Translations under genes and position numbers: made by a program
Part shown: piece by piece, positions 45,481-58,700 of the stretch
How the letters are laid out: every line of letters starts with the position of its first letter
How positions within the stretch are numbered: position 1 is the first letter of the stretch
DNA from: Armillaria gallica
Lineage: Eukaryota > Basidiomycota > Agaricomycetes > Agaricales > Physalacriaceae
DNA length: 64,000 nt
Reading direction: 5' to 3'
NCBI GenBank assembly: GCA_037576215.1
Contig: JBANDB010000002.1
Span: forward strand, 5,580,001-5,644,000
Notes under the pieces: model-generated
Seen by the model: only the letters and a program-made list of their open reading frames with translations
Database searches by the model: none
What the model was told of the DNA's origin: nothing

Positions 45481-48400
45481 CCAGGAAGCTTCCTCGTTTG
45501 ACTTCGCTCCCCGCGGTCGCAGTTTCCATGCTTCGTCGTGGAGCCAGTCTCTTATACGTGCCTCCTCGGCGAGTAGGAAACGGTTTCTACTGGAGATATA
45601 TGCATCCAGTCACGTCGGGAAGACTGCATCATGACAGCGCTGTGCATGGAAACATCTCCACTGCATCATGGTGTTCTTACTATACCCTTACTCGGCAACG
45701 ATCAGAACACCAACCTCCCAAGACTCCTATACAGAACGGCATCGCACGACTCTCCCCGGACTTATGATAGTTGCGTCCCTCTGAGTCTCTTCTGATCCGC
45801 CGACACAAACATTTCTCAGTGGACCTTCCCCGTGACCTACCACATACGTAAATCGTATCTTCCCTCAACAAGAGAGATATCTGTGCCATTGGCTAGCTTA
45901 TTTTTCAACGAAAGGCCCGAGCCGGAACATGTTATGAGGGATATTCGCTCTCTCCATCTTCGTCGCTCTCACCCCACCCATCACATGGGGATAGAACAAC
46001 TCATCCAAAACATTCAATGCGGGATATGATCACCTCTTCAGAAATCTGCTCGACTGCTCCCACCCTACCCCAGGAGCCATTCCGGGGATTGATCGATACA
46101 GAATCGCTTGTCAGCGCGGAGCCTTTCCGCGTACATCGCCACGAAACCACACAATTGGTCAAGTTACTAGCACCGGACGAGGACAAGTATCTGAGCCGCG
46201 CCGCCGGTTTCTTACGACGAATCCGTTCCATGTCTACGATAAAAAATCAGCGTCTTTTGCAATGGCAGGAGTGCTTGTATTTGGCGGGAGGATTACATAA
46301 AGCCCACGTCGCGATCTACCTTCGAAGACAGTTGAAAGGCATAGTTATTACTCGAACCTATAAGACTCGTGATCCTACGAGTAAGGGACTAGTCAGCCAT
46401 CACGCTCGATGCCTGTATCATGTCGCTCGGCTGACATATACCCTCGACTCGAGTTCCAATGACAGGACCTGCATCTTTCCTCTTGGTCAAGAACAGTTAG
46501 GGATGAAGCTATGATGGCGCCTTCCTCTCCTTACTTCGCTTCTCCTCTGCCTACCACACTGCCACTAGTAGCGCGTTCAATACGTCGTCCTAGACCTCGT
46601 GAATTCGACGTGACGGGAGCGCACGCGTCGACACTCTGATTGGCACTGTCTCCGCTGCCCTCGGGCCCGTCCCTAATCATCTTCTTTCACAGCACCACGG
46701 ACCTCTCCCTGCGATCGTTGTCCCTCTATCCAACTTTCGTCACCCTGAACCTTTAGTGACGTTGCAGAAAAATAGAAGGGTCCCACGTACACGAGACTGG
46801 CGCGTCAATGCCACCTCAAAGATCTCTCGTCGAAACCACCCAATCTGCCAACTTTACGCTCTAGTAGCATGGAACACCTCGCCAAACCCTCATACCTGTG
46901 TATACAGCGACTTTGATCGTGATTGTTGTTACTGCTCCTTCTTCACAATCCTATTGCGAGTGACATTAGGACACGAATACGTCCGTGCACCTTTCACCCA
47001 TGCACACAACACGACATCTTCCTTATTGCAATGGCGAGATCGATGTAACCGGAAGCCGAGTGCCCAGACGATCTGTTGTACCTGTGGGCCCGATGCACAC
47101 GGGAGGAAGATAGACACGGGAAGGCGACAAACGTCGAGGCCATGGTGATCCTAGGGCAGAAAATGGTCCAGACGGTCTGCGAGGTGGTTCCTATAGCGCG
47201 CGCGCGCGCCTCCATTTCCAGAATCACAGGCTCCCCTCGTCGAGAATTCAAACACGTGCAATACCAAATCGGTGCTTGCCCAGCTAGTGGTCGCACGCTA
47301 AACACGACTCAATTTGCATTTTCGTTGTGGAGCTACCCTTCTTGGAGCCTTGCACGAAGAGTCAGAAGGCGAATCCTTCATTTGTTAGTTCTGACTAAAA
47401 ACTTACCCTACTCTTGGAGTAGCCAGAAAATGGGAAGACAACGGGCGTGCGACGGCTCGACTATATCAACACAGTGAACGATGCTTTTCTCGATCCTCTT
47501 CTCCAGGCCGAGCGCGGGCTTCATTGATAGTCGTCCCTCGTTCCAAGTACTGCGATTCTCGTCACAAATCACAGCGGTATTCGACAAGGAAGTGGTCCGG
47601 GCACTTTTTGTTTCTTTTTGTATCGAATATGAAAGGCGGAGCAACATCTTACCCTCTCAACTGGGGCTTCAAGTTCTGATGGACGCGTCTCTCATCCGAG
47701 TCTGGTCGAACAAACTTGACTTCTTGTGGAAGTCTGCGTGCCCTCTCTTCCACGCACGGAACATGCGAATTCTACATCTTGTCACATACGATCTTACGGA
47801 GTAGGCAAACGCGGCCGGCCTACTTTTTTCAACGAAAAGACCCTCTCTATTTCTTGCCCGCACAATCGCCCACCCAGAAAGCCCGTTTATCGCTTCCTTT
47901 CCTTCCCCCACCCCCAAAACGTGACGCTAACCCACCCCACCCATGACCCCTGCGCAGAGCTCAGACGACCTTCATGAATTTCGGCTACGAGTTCTCGTCC
48001 TCCACGGAGATGGAGAAGGTCATGTTACGGGCGCAAGGATTCTCGCAGGACTAGGCCTCGCTCTTGTTCGGGTACAATGCAAATTTCGAATATCGCAACA
48101 GCGAGGGTTCCGGTGGGGTATAATCCGCGCTCTGTCATCTCGCTTGTTTTGACTTAGGCGAGCCGCGCGTTGGCCGGAGCCCCAGCCTACGACGAGGGGC
48201 GCCCAAAACGGTGAGAAGGTGGGATAATATCGCGTGCGTTTTTCGGTGAGAATCTTGCTTTCTAATTCTCCTGGATTGACACATTTTTTCGGTGGGATTG
48301 AGTTCGGTACAAGCATCGCATTTTCTGACGTCTGGATGCCCCACTTGGGCCGCCTCCTGTCGAACATACCCGCTCTGACCTCCGCCTTTCTGAATCGCAC

Positions 48401-48690
48401 GAGGCTTTGCTATTGGACTGTCGCTTCCTGTAGTGAACTTGACTGGAGTGACATCTGCGGTTTCAGGTTCACCCGCGAAGGGCCACACCCGCCTTTCTTA
48501 ACTTTGGCCGCAAGAATCTTGGTGCTCCGATTCGCAAAGATTTGTTGTCCTAGCAATTTACCCGTGAAGGTTTGGCGTCGGATAAGTATCAAATTGCTAG
48601 GTGGCGAGGCGGGATTACATACACAACGTCGGGATACGAACCCTGATAGTGTCAGATAAAACATAGACGTCAAAGTCACGAATCCCAGAT
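44210..48690 (+). repeat. Left arm of large inverted repeat
   Basis: Pairs with 54220-58360 on the minus strand. Anchors: 44.3-44.56 kb with 58.09-58.34 kb; 45.88-45.96 kb with 56.66-56.73 kb; 47.95-48.15 kb with 54.42-54.65 kb; 48.60-48.66 kb with 54.23-54.29 kb. Order is kept throughout. Confidence 0.7.
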
Positions 48691-50350
48691 CTGACAATCA
48701 TCCCTTATCAGTAGTGTCACGATGATTCGAACTTTGGAGTGGCAGGCAAAGATGTGGGCCCTTCATTAAATAGAGACTGAAACGTCGAACAATGGACCGA
48801 TCCATACATGGAGGAAAAGCACAAGCAAGTGAAAAGATATCTTAATAAGCTGAGTGAGCGAATGGGACAAAAGCGATGTCTAAACTTTAATTTGTTGGAT
48901 TTGCGAACTAGGACACGACACACGACTCGCAGCAACTGTGTTATTACAAAACATGACATAATATGATTGCCGTGAGCCGGCACTACGCCAAACGGAATCG
49001 TACAAGTCAGTTATTACAAATCTGATTGGATTTGGGCAATGAACACATCAGAGGATATTGGGATGGGTAGTGAACTTGGAGGAAGTAGGGTGTCTAATAT
49101 TCAAAGTGTATGGTGATGTAAAATAAGATAATTATGAAGGGAAAGCGAAGCAAGAAATATTTTCTGTCGAAACACTCTACCCGGCTTGAATCCGGCATGC
49201 CAAACTTGCCGGAGGTAATCTCGAAACCTTATCGATTGGGCGCATTGCCGATGCAAGGCCATCAAATTATGTAAGGCTTTGTCATAGCGCCCTTGAAAAA
49301 ATGACGTATATATCCTGCCTTTTCCCTTGGGGTTATAATAAATTCATTTTATGTGTTATGATACTTTATCTCGTAAATAAATAGCCCCCTATAGTCTTCA
49401 AACACGTCCCAAACCATGAATGAATCAGTTATGCGCTGCCGGGTTCCCATCAGATTGGTAATAACCGAAATGCAAGGCAGATGGCCCGATTAAGCAACAG
49501 ACGCGGGATCCGGCGAATGAAATCAATGCTGACCAAGCGTGAGCGCTTGAAGATCATACTCGCACAATACTCGTGTTGCCTGGACATCGCACAACCTTCC
49601 AATCGCTAGACCCGCATCTGTCCTTGTGTTCCCACTGCCAGACTCGATGGCGAATAGCTGGAGCCAAGCCAAGATTCTGTCCACCTGCACTATCGGATCG
49701 TGTGAGGCTCTGTATGATGTCTTCGAGGTAAGCTGTCCGTTTGGATTTCGTTACATCTAACAAACGCCTAGACTAGTAACCCCCCGTTACACGACCATCC
49801 TACATCTCCCTTTCCTTGGAATCCATGTACTAGGTCTCCGGGAACACTTTTGGCCAGCGCCTCCCACATCACATAGCGACGAATCAGACCTTTGATCGTA
49901 ACGACCGCCCCGCCAACGCGACATCTCCCCTTGTTTCAATGGCGAGATCCATGTAGTCGGCAGGGCATAGAACGAAGGGTCCAGGTCGAACGCTCCGGAA
50001 GCTTCCTCGTCTGTCTCCACTTCCCTGCGTGTTTCCATTCTTCGTCGCGGAGCCAATCGTACCTCCTCGGCGAGTAGTGCTGGCGATATATGCATCCAAC
50101 ACAGCATCATAACAGCGCTTCGATTCGAAAATACCAACTCCAACCTATTGAGAGGAACAGCATCGTACAACTCATTCCGGGTTACACGCCTCCCTTCTGA
50201 TCCGCCGACACAAACATTTCTCAGTGGACCCTCCCCGTGACGCATGACCTTCGTCGTATCAACAAGAGAGATATCTGTGCTATTGGCTGGCCTGAATGAC
50301 CCGAGTCGGAATATTTTACGAGTCGCTCTCTCGCTCGCCATCCCCAGCAG
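45480..50350 (+). repeat. Diverged R-type repeat, copy R3
   Basis: Contains second versions of landmarks found in R1 and R2: LYHVARL near 46.42 kb, the VEAMVILGQ piece near 47.13 kb and the MLRAQGF piece near 48.03 kb. The intron-like GAGGTAAGCTGT ... CGCCTAG occurs near 49.73-49.77 kb. Only short frames remain, the longest near 46.02-46.51 kb. AT-rich, apparently unrelated sequence interrupts it at about 49.05-49.5 kb. Confidence 0.5.
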
Positions 50351-51980
50351 GACAGCACTACATTTCCACTGCTTCCTTTGTCGTCATTCCCTACTGCGAC
50401 CCAAGTTTCGGACGATCAAAACACCGCCCCTTCTGAACAGCAGATACGACTGGTGTAATCCCCTTCTTTAGATCCACTAACACTCGAAACGAATAGACAT
50501 TTCTCAGCGGAGCTTCCTTCCACGTACGCTTGGAGACAAACATGCCTATTTTTCAACAAAAGACCCGAGCCGGAACATGCTATGAGGGATATTCGCTCTC
50601 TCCATCCTACCCCCGTTCGTCGTTTCTATCTCCCACCCACGCCTCCAAAACCTTCTCCAAAGCGCGACTTCACACTGGCACCGACCTGGAACATGTTATG
50701 AGCTCTCTATTTACCCCCGTCCGTCACGGTCGTTATCCAAGAACTTGATCCTCTTCTGAGTCGCGGGAGTAATACACATCTCCAACTCATGCCGAAACTT
50801 CGCGGGCAGGGTCTGTCCATGTACGAGGAGAACAACTCGGCGGCGGCGTCTTTGAGGTGTTTGGATTTAGCGGCAGAATCAAACGTCGGGGATTCGTTCC
50901 GGCCCCTTCCGGGTGCGGTACAATTAAAAAACATATCTGTTACTCGAACCCAGGCCAGAGTCATGAGGCTGACTAGTCCCTTGCGAGACTTGTCATGAGG
51001 GAGAACTGAATTATAGACCCTCGGGCGAGAGTTGCACGTACACCGGCCGCGAGCAGTCGAGCGGGCAGCGCAGCGGCGAGTAGCAACAAGTTTCATCGGG
51101 CACGCATAATGCAAAACGCATGGTTGGAAGAATTAAGTAGGATGCAAATGAAATATTCCGCCTTAAGAAGCCTCACCGATATCGATAAAAGCACTCCCGG
51201 GTCGTTCCTTCTTTGTGGATATAGATTTCAGAAGAGACAAGATCTGGCTATGTATGACACAGAAGCCTCGTAAACTTTGGTGCCATATTGAGATCCTTGT
51301 GACAAGAGGAAGCTTCCGTCGCACATATCGTGAACGAACGGTGGGCTAGAAGGCGATGAATACGGTTGGCGCACCATTGAAACTTGGGCATGTTCATCTC
51401 GTGTTCATATGCATGATTTATGTCTCGAGCTAGCCCCGGACATCGATCAGGGTTTCGGGACCCGTGTTCGTCGCGCACAGGGTCGTGCATTGAGTGGCGC
51501 TAGTAGAGCATCAAGGCGTACGGTCCAGAGGTAAGCAGGTTGCTACGAGGTCTCTTTCCTTGACAACGTGGCCGGCGGCAATGCCCAACGAATATACCTC
51601 CGCCTGTCGTCGTGTCGAGTCAATTCCCAGTGTGCGTCATCATCGTCATTTCTGCGTCACCAAAATAGTAGACTTAGAGTTCGAGTCAGTGATTACACTC
51701 ACGAAGTGGAGCTTGTGGGGGAAAATCGCTCCGAATCAACCCCCTTTGAGCGTCTCCTGTCAAATTTTTTTTTACAAGTATTCCTCACACGAGCGGGAAA
51801 AAAACTTCTTTATCCTTTCTTTATTGATTCGTCCCCTATAGCCTAGTAGTTGGTAGTAAGATCCTAAAAACACATAATCCAAGAACCCATAATAAAGTAA
51901 TGTGTACGTATGAGAGCAAGAGAGAGAGCAGCGGCGAATGGTATAATGATAAATGAAGACAGAGTAAGCAGGGGGCTGAA
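50351..51980. other. No supported gene
   Basis: Partly short diverged R pieces (a tandem pair of about 100 bp near 50.56-50.72 kb with the shared words GGAACATG.TATGAG). From 51.1 kb on, unassigned sequence and the 3' flank of the Ser/Pro-rich gene. Confidence 0.4.
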
Positions 51981-52574
51981 TCAGCCGCCGACGCCGCCGA
52001 CCCATTTCAAGATCCTCTGCCACCCGCCCCCCTCGACGCGCGTGTCCATCTCCTCAGGCGGGTCAGGCGGGGGCGCGCCGAGGCCTTCGACGGCAGCAAA
52101 GGAGACATACCCGTCTATAAGGCGACACTGGAGGGAGGCGGTCCGGGCGTTGAATTTTTGTTGCGTCGAGGGTGCTGCGTCCGTTGGTGTCGGCGGGATC
52201 CGAGGGGGTAGAAATGCATGTTTGGTAGGTGATGAGCGCACGGACATGGATCGGCGGGGCGGCGGGGTGCTGCTCCGTGGAGGCGTCGGCGGGGGCGTGA
52301 GGAGGAGGTTGCCCTTTGGGTTGAGCGGGTTAGCCCCTGCATGTCCGCAGGTATGATACCGCACCTCGCACAGCACCCTCTCCAGCCTCGCGCGCAGGAC
52401 CTGCTCATGGGGCGTCAGCTCGTCCTCAACTTTCCTCGTGGGGACGGGCGTAGAATGCCGGCGGCGGTGCTGTCGGGACGGCGATGGGGGTGCACTGTTT
52501 GTCAGGACGTCGCGGAGGAGGCGTTCAGATTTCGACGGGGAGGACGACGATGAAGATGACGACGACGAGGACAT
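51981..52574 (-). CDS. Ser/Pro-rich intronless hypothetical protein
   Basis: 197 residues from the first ATG at 52574. It starts with MSSSSSSSSSSSPSKSERLL, then basic Ser/Pro-rich segments (SPSRQHRRRHSTPVPTRK), then a helix HEQVLRARLERVLCEVRYHT, then repeated TPPPTPPRSSTPPPRR and SPTKHAFLPP. The end is a more hydrophobic TASLQCRLIDGYVSFAAVEG and a C-terminal WQRILKWVGG. GC content is much higher than in the flanking repeats, and the frame is long and unbroken, which argues for a real, selected gene. Likely a regulatory, phosphorylated, mostly disordered protein; I do not recognise the family. It sits alone in the spacer of the large inverted repeat. Confidence 0.72.
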   Translation of the reverse strand: MSSSSSSSSSSSPSKSERLLRDVLTNSAPPSPSRQHRRRHSTPVPTRKVEDELTPHEQVLRARLERVLCEVRYHTCGHAGANPLNPKGNLLLTPPPTPPRSSTPPPRRSMSVRSSPTKHAFLPPRIPPTPTDAAPSTQQKFNARTASLQCRLIDGYVSFAAVEGLGAPPPDPPEEMDTRVEGGGWQRILKWVGGVGG

Positions 52575-52892
52575 GGTGGTGGTGGTGGTGGGAAGTCCCA
52601 AGAGGGGGGCGTCAAATTCGAGGGTTGGTTCTCAATTAAAGTCAGTCGCTCTTTATTTAATTGATCTGTGATGCGTGACTTGTCACGTCACTCCCCGTGA
52701 TACGTGAGGGACATTGGCTGGCAGGCCTGGCTTCGGCGTGTGCTCTACGTATGCATGTTGTCGTATAGCGTAACGCTCCTCGCTCGTCGTCCTGGTCGAC
52801 TGTCGGTGCTCGTCGCTGTCGGCAACTCCCGGTTCATATTGATATCTCCGGTCTCCGTGTCCGTCTTCGTCTATTGCCTCCCCCGCACTGAT

Positions 52893-52905
52893 CCTATATA
52901 TATAC
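52893..52905 (+). promoter_or_regulatory. TATA-like element
   Basis: An alternating TA run (CTATATATATACC) followed by a C/T-rich, leader-like stretch. It could be a plus-strand promoter whose gene was displaced by the repeat that begins near 54.06 kb. No coding exon was found after it. Confidence 0.3.
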
Positions 52906-54059
52906 CACAACATCGATTGATAACCCAACTCTCCCTCCCCATACGCCACATCACACACCTTCTCTCTCCCCATCCAAGGTAGACGTTTTGGTTACCCGAA
53001 TAGTGTAATATACCTCAACGACGAGCAACCCACCCCGGATCACCGCCACCACACGGATCACTGCTCTCCCCCTTCCCCCCTTCTCCTTTGCCGTTGCCAT
53101 CTCTCATTATAAATCCACCACTACTCATACTCGGCCAGCAACGGAATTGCGCTTCTACTCGTAACCCAAGCACCCTCTTTTTCAAACAACAAACAAAGCA
53201 AAAGGCTGAGGACGATCATCGTAGGTATGACTCACCGTTCAATGAAATCTCGTCGATCCCTGTCATCGTCAAATACCCCCGCTGGTTCTCAGGTCAGAGG
53301 ACCTTAAAACCATGCGTTTTACACGAGGCGCGCTAAGACGCTGGATTCCCCTGCCCTAGCCTAGCCACCACCGGGTAACAAAAATAAGGTTCGCCACCTT
53401 CATCCAGGCCCCTCGGGATTGTTTTCACGCGCTACGCTTCATCAATTATTCATTTGTGACATTGACTGCTGAATATCCTATTCCCCGGCTTCAGTATCAA
53501 CGCCGGTCTAATCAATTGACCCCCCTTGATGCCTTACCCTTCTCTTTCCGTCTCGTCGGGATTATCTTTTCAATTGCCGTGGGACTTTCTACTACCTCTT
53601 AATGACCCTTGCGCGTACCAACATTCCTCCACTGCGGGCCCAGGCGCAATTCAATTATTCTCTCCCTGCATCCACGGGATTTTCGCCACGTCACTCGCTC
53701 CGGGATATATTTACCCAGGATGTACCCACTTTTTCCTTCCCAATTACCTCTCGGATGTGCGTCTAAAGCGGATTGCGAATCCCTCTGTCGCGCGCCGTCT
53801 TTATTACTCATTCATTACGCTCAGTCGGCTATATGCGCGCCACACCTGCCTGCCTGCCCGTGGACTCGGGCTGTAATTCAGTGGTCGGCGCGTCTCCGGT
53901 GACGGACAAATGTTCTCCTCCCCTTCGGACATCGGCACCACTAAAACTTTATTTTCTCGCGACGCTCACTCGGAGGTAAGGCGTCGAAAAGGCATTCTAT
54001 TCACACCAAGACAAGCAAAGAGGAACTGATATTGTCCACGATGGGCTTTGCTTTCACTT
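52906..54059. other. Pyrimidine-rich, no supported gene
   Basis: Long C/T-rich stretches resemble promoter or leader sequence. No frame could be assigned. Confidence 0.35.
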
Positions 54060-57000
54060 ATTTCCCAAGAAGCAAGAACAAACGATATTCCGAAACTTCA
54101 TCCACGATGGTCCCGAGTTGATAACGGACAATTGACTTTTTCCCTAGGGCTCGCGGCACCTTTGTTTCTTTGTCCCGCACTGTCCCCGACGGCGTCTCAC
54201 GTCCAATTTTTGTTTTGTTTTCTGACACTATCAGGGTTCGTATCCCGACGTTTTTATGTAATCCCGCCTCGCACTGTGCAATTTGATATTTGTCCGCCAC
54301 CAAAAACCTTCACGGGTTAATTAAGTACAAGCTGGAACCCACGAGACAGGGTCGTGGTTCCGGTATGATGACCCTCATGGACGAGCCTATAACCGTCGCA
54401 GATGTGAGACTGCAGGGCTCCGGTCAAAGCGCGACTCGCCTAAGTCAAAACAAGCGAGATCAGGATGATAGAGCGCGGATTATACCCCGCCGGAACCATC
54501 GCAGTTGGGATATTCGATATTTTATTTGTACCCGAACAAGTAAAAGCGAGGCCTAGTCCTGCGAGAATCCTGGCGCCCGTAACATGACCTTCTCCATCTC
54601 CGTGGAGGACGAGAATTCATAGCGGAGGTTCATGAAGGTCGTCTGAGCTCTGCGTAGGGGGTCATGGGTGGGGTGGGTTAGCATCACGTTTTGGGGGTGA
54701 AGGAAGGAAAGGGAGCGATAAACGGGCTTTCTAGGTGGGAGATTGTGTGGCAAGAAACAGAGAGGTGAAAAATTATGCCGGCCGCGTTTCCCTACTCCGT
54801 AAGATCGTATGTGACGAGATATAGAACCCCCATGTCCCGTGCGTAGAAGAGAGGGCATGCAGACTTCGACAAGAAATCAAGTTTGTTCGACCAGACTCGG
54901 AGGGACGCGCCCATCAGAACTTGAAGCCCCGGTTGAAGAGGTGAGATGTTTTTCCGCCTAGGAGGTTTCGTATTAGATACAGAAAATCAATGTGTCCAGA
55001 CCACGTCCTCGCCGAATGCCGCTACAATTTGTGACAGTACTTGAAACGAGGGACGACTGGCGTCCGCGCTCGGCCTGGAAAAAAAGAGGAACACAAGACG
55101 GCAACGTTCACTGTGCTGATATAATTAAGCCATTTGCCTACAAGTTTCTAGCCAGAAACTACAAAAGGAGAACTCACCCTCCGACTCTTCTCCATGCACT
55201 TACAAGAAGGATAGCTCCACAACAAAGAATAAAACTGAGTCGTGTTCAGCGCGCGGGAAGTTGACATCGCACGTGTTTGAATTTCGATGAGGGGCCGCGG
55301 TAATTGGAGGAGCACTCGCGCGCGCTACAGGAACCGCCTCGAGGCGCAGATACTCGACCTGGACCTCACTGACGAGAGGATCACCCGGCGGCATGGCCAT
55401 CAATGGGCATGGCCTCGATGTTCGTCGCCTTCCCGTGAACCCAAAGCGTGTTTGACTCCCTCCCGTGTGTATCCGGCCCTCAGGTACAACAGATCGTCTG
55501 GACACTCGGCTCGCGAGATATGGCGGTTACATCGATCCCACTATTGCAATAAGGGAAGACGTCGTGCTGCGTGCATGGGTGAAAGGCGCGGACGTATTTG
55601 TGCCCTAATGTCGCTGGGGAAGGATTGTGATGAAGAAGCACAGTACAGCAATCAAGATCAAAGTCGCCGTATACACAGGTATGAGGGTTTGGCGAGGTGT
55701 TCCATGTAGCGTAACGTTGACAGATTGGATGATTTCGATGAGAGATCTTTGAGATGGCGCTGATGCACGAACAAAGTGTCCGTGCATCCTTGTACTTTTC
55801 TGCAACTTCACTAAAGGTTGTGACACAGGGAGATGTCTGTGGCGCTGTGAAGGATGATGATCAGAGACAGACAGACCTGGAAGCAGTGAAGACAGTGCCA
55901 TTCACAGCGTCGACGCATGCGCTCCAGTCACGTCGAATTCACAAGAAGAACAGCTCCAGTACGACGTATTGAACGCGTTACTAGTGGCCATGTGGTAGGG
56001 CGGATAGCGGGGGAGAAGCGAAGCAAGGAGAGGAGGCGCTACCATAGCTTGATCTCTAGCTGTTCTTGAGCAAGAGGGAAAATGCGAGTCCGGTCATTGG
56101 AACTCGAGTCGAGGGTATATGTCAACCGAGCAACATGATACAGGCATCGAGCGAGATACGGCGGCTGGCTATTCCTTTACTCGTAGGATCATGACTCTTG
56201 TAAGTTCGAATAAGAGTAAGTGACGTCTATTGGTTCCGAAGGTAGGACGCGACGTGGGACTTATGTAATCCTCCCGCTAAATACAAACACTCCTGTCATT
56301 GTCAAAGACGCAGGCGGTGATTTTACCGTAGACATGGAACGGATTCGCCGTAAAAGAAACCGGTGGCGCGGCCCGGATACTTGTCCTCGTCCGGTGCTAG
56401 TAACTTGACCGTGTTGTGTAGTTTCGTGGCGATGTACGCGGAAAGGCTCCCCGCAGTCGAGCAGATTTTGAAGAGTGATCTATCCCTATGTATGGGATAG
56501 GTTCCGGGGTGGGGTGAGAGCGACGAAGATGGAGAGAGCGAATATCCCTCATAACATGTTCCGGCTCGGCGCGAAGTCGAGGTTTGGACGCGTTGAAGGT
56601 CTTGGTGGCGTGAGTTGGGACTCCCTGTCTGTGGGGTGGGAGGGAACGGGGGTAGGATGGAGAGAGCGTATATGCCTCATAACATGTTCCGGCTCGGGCC
56701 TTTCGTTGAAAAATAGGCTAGCCAATGGCACAGATATCTCTCTTGTGAGATAGGATACGGCTCACATATTTGGCAGGTCACGGGGAAGGTCCACTGAGAA
56801 ATGTTTGTGTCGGTGGATCAGAAGAGACCCAAGGGACGCAACTATCACAAGCCCGGGGAGAGTCATGCGATGCTGTCCCGTATAGGAGTCTTGGTAGGTT
56901 GGTGTTCTGATCGTTGCTGAGGAGGGTATAGTAAGAATACCTTGATGCAGTGGAGATGTGTCCATACACAGCGCTGTCATGATACTGTCTTTCCGACGTG

Positions 57001-58700
57001 ACTGGATGCATATATCTCCAGTAGAAACCGCTTCCTACTCGCCGAGGAGGCACGTATAAGAGATCGGCTCCACGACGAAGAATGGAAACCAGGAAAGCGG
57101 AGACAGACGAGAAAGCTTCCGAACCGGCAAGCGCGCTTGACCTGGACCGCTGATCACCAGCAACATGTATAACCTCTCCTGTCGTTAGCTTCGTCCTCCA
57201 AAGCCTATCTGTCTTTGTCCTATGCGTCTCCGGCCCTGCCGACTACATGGCGGTTACGTGGATGTCGCGTTGACGGATACGATGGTGCGTAGGTAAGCTG
57301 CCATCGCTAGGAAGCGTCATGATCAAAGGTCTGCGCCGCCGTGTAGTGATGACGGATTCGGCGGGCAGTACAAATATCTGGGGGTCCTAGTACATGGGCG
57401 CGAGGGATGCCTGTGGTGAAAGGACCATCATGTAGCGGAGAGGTTACTTTGTTAGAGGTAACGAAATACAAACGGACAACTTACCCGAAGTCAGTCCGTG
57501 CAGACTTCACCCCAAACAGCAACTACCGCGAGCCGTTGGATCCGACAGCGCAGAAGGAATAAATCTTGGCTTAGCTCCAGCCGTTCTTTATCAAGTCCTG
57601 GACATGCGGGGTCTAGCGATTGGAAGAGGAGGTTGTGCGATGGCTAGAAGACATGATGAGTACGAGCATTATGCGAGTATGAGCTTCGAGAGTTGGCTAA
57701 TAAGCCCTGTGCAAGATATCCAGGGTACGGTATGGTTCCAGGAAAGGCTCACGCTTAGTCAGCATCGATAAAGCCGGTTCCCGCTACATTGTCGGTGCAT
57801 TTTCCACTTGTCTGTCGGGTCCTATGATTTCCAGTTGGCAAGTTCACCAAATCAGACTTTGCGCGTCGCTATTGTCCTGTCTACTCACTCAGCTTACTAT
57901 AAGTTTCTTTTGCCTCCAGTGGGCTATCGTTGGCGCTGTTCCTTTATGTCCATAGTTCGACGTTCTCACTGTACTCTCTATTCAGTGAAAGGGCCACGTC
58001 CCCGCCTGTCACTCCGAAGTTCGAATCATCGTGACGGTATGACGACGATTAAAAGAACATCCGACAGCAATTTCCCGGGCATTCGATTCACCCCAAGGAC
58101 GAACTGATATTCCAAGACTTGTCCACAATAGGTATGCTTTTCTTGAGTGATCCACGAATTCAAGGGTCGCACACCAAGACAAGCAAGGACTGGCTGATAT
58201 TTCAAAACTTGTCCACGATAAGGAAACTCATGTCTGGATTCGCGACACCTTTTTCCTCATCCCGCACTGTGTCCGACGGCGTCTCACGTCTATGTTTTAT
58301 CTGACACTATCAGAGCAAGCGTCACCGGTGAATCGCTAGGCCTACGATCCGCTAATGTTGTCCTTGGCACGCTTCCGGCTCGTATCCCGACGTCTTATTT
58401 TATCCCGCCTTGCCACCTACGTAGTAATGCACCCTTCACGGGTTGGAATTTCTAGGAAGGATGACAAATCCGTTCGAATTGGAACAGCACCGGGATCCTT
58501 GCAGCCAAGGTTCTTCGTCTTCTCTAACATAAAACCGTCGCGGGTCAAAGTTCACTGGAGGAAGTGATGGTCCGACAGAAAACCCTTCACGGGTTAATTA
58601 TTAGGATGAGAAATAAGTTTGAATTCCCGTTGAGAGATACACGACTTTGCAGCCGTTATTACAGGATAAGGATGGTCGCGGCAGCTGGCCTATAACCGTC
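54060..58700 (-). repeat. R-type repeat, inverted copies; right arm of the large inverted repeat
   Basis: Minus-strand counterpart of 44.2-48.7 kb. On the minus strand it contains the piece LRYEFSSSTEMEKVMLRAPG near 54.6 kb and the sequence around the words MRRTKTDRLWR near 57.2 kb. All frames are broken. Confidence 0.65.
56510..56710. repeat. Short direct repeat inside the inverted R copy
   Basis: Two copies of GATGGAGAGAGCG followed by CCTCATAACATGTTCCGGCT, about 130 bp apart. The opposite arm (45.9-45.99 kb) has a single copy, so this duplicated after the arms separated. Confidence 0.65.

Noticed and set aside
47200..47215. GCGCGC runs (also near 31.41, 42.88 and 55.32 kb) as regulatory elements
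   Set aside because: They lie at the same place in each R copy and are simply part of the repeat.
48980..49500. AT-rich stretch as a separate mobile element
   Set aside because: It interrupts R-type sequence, but no inverted ends or target duplication could be found.
52602..52610. Start of the Ser/Pro-rich gene nine codons upstream
   Set aside because: The first codon there is TTG; the first ATG, at 52574, is the expected eukaryotic start.
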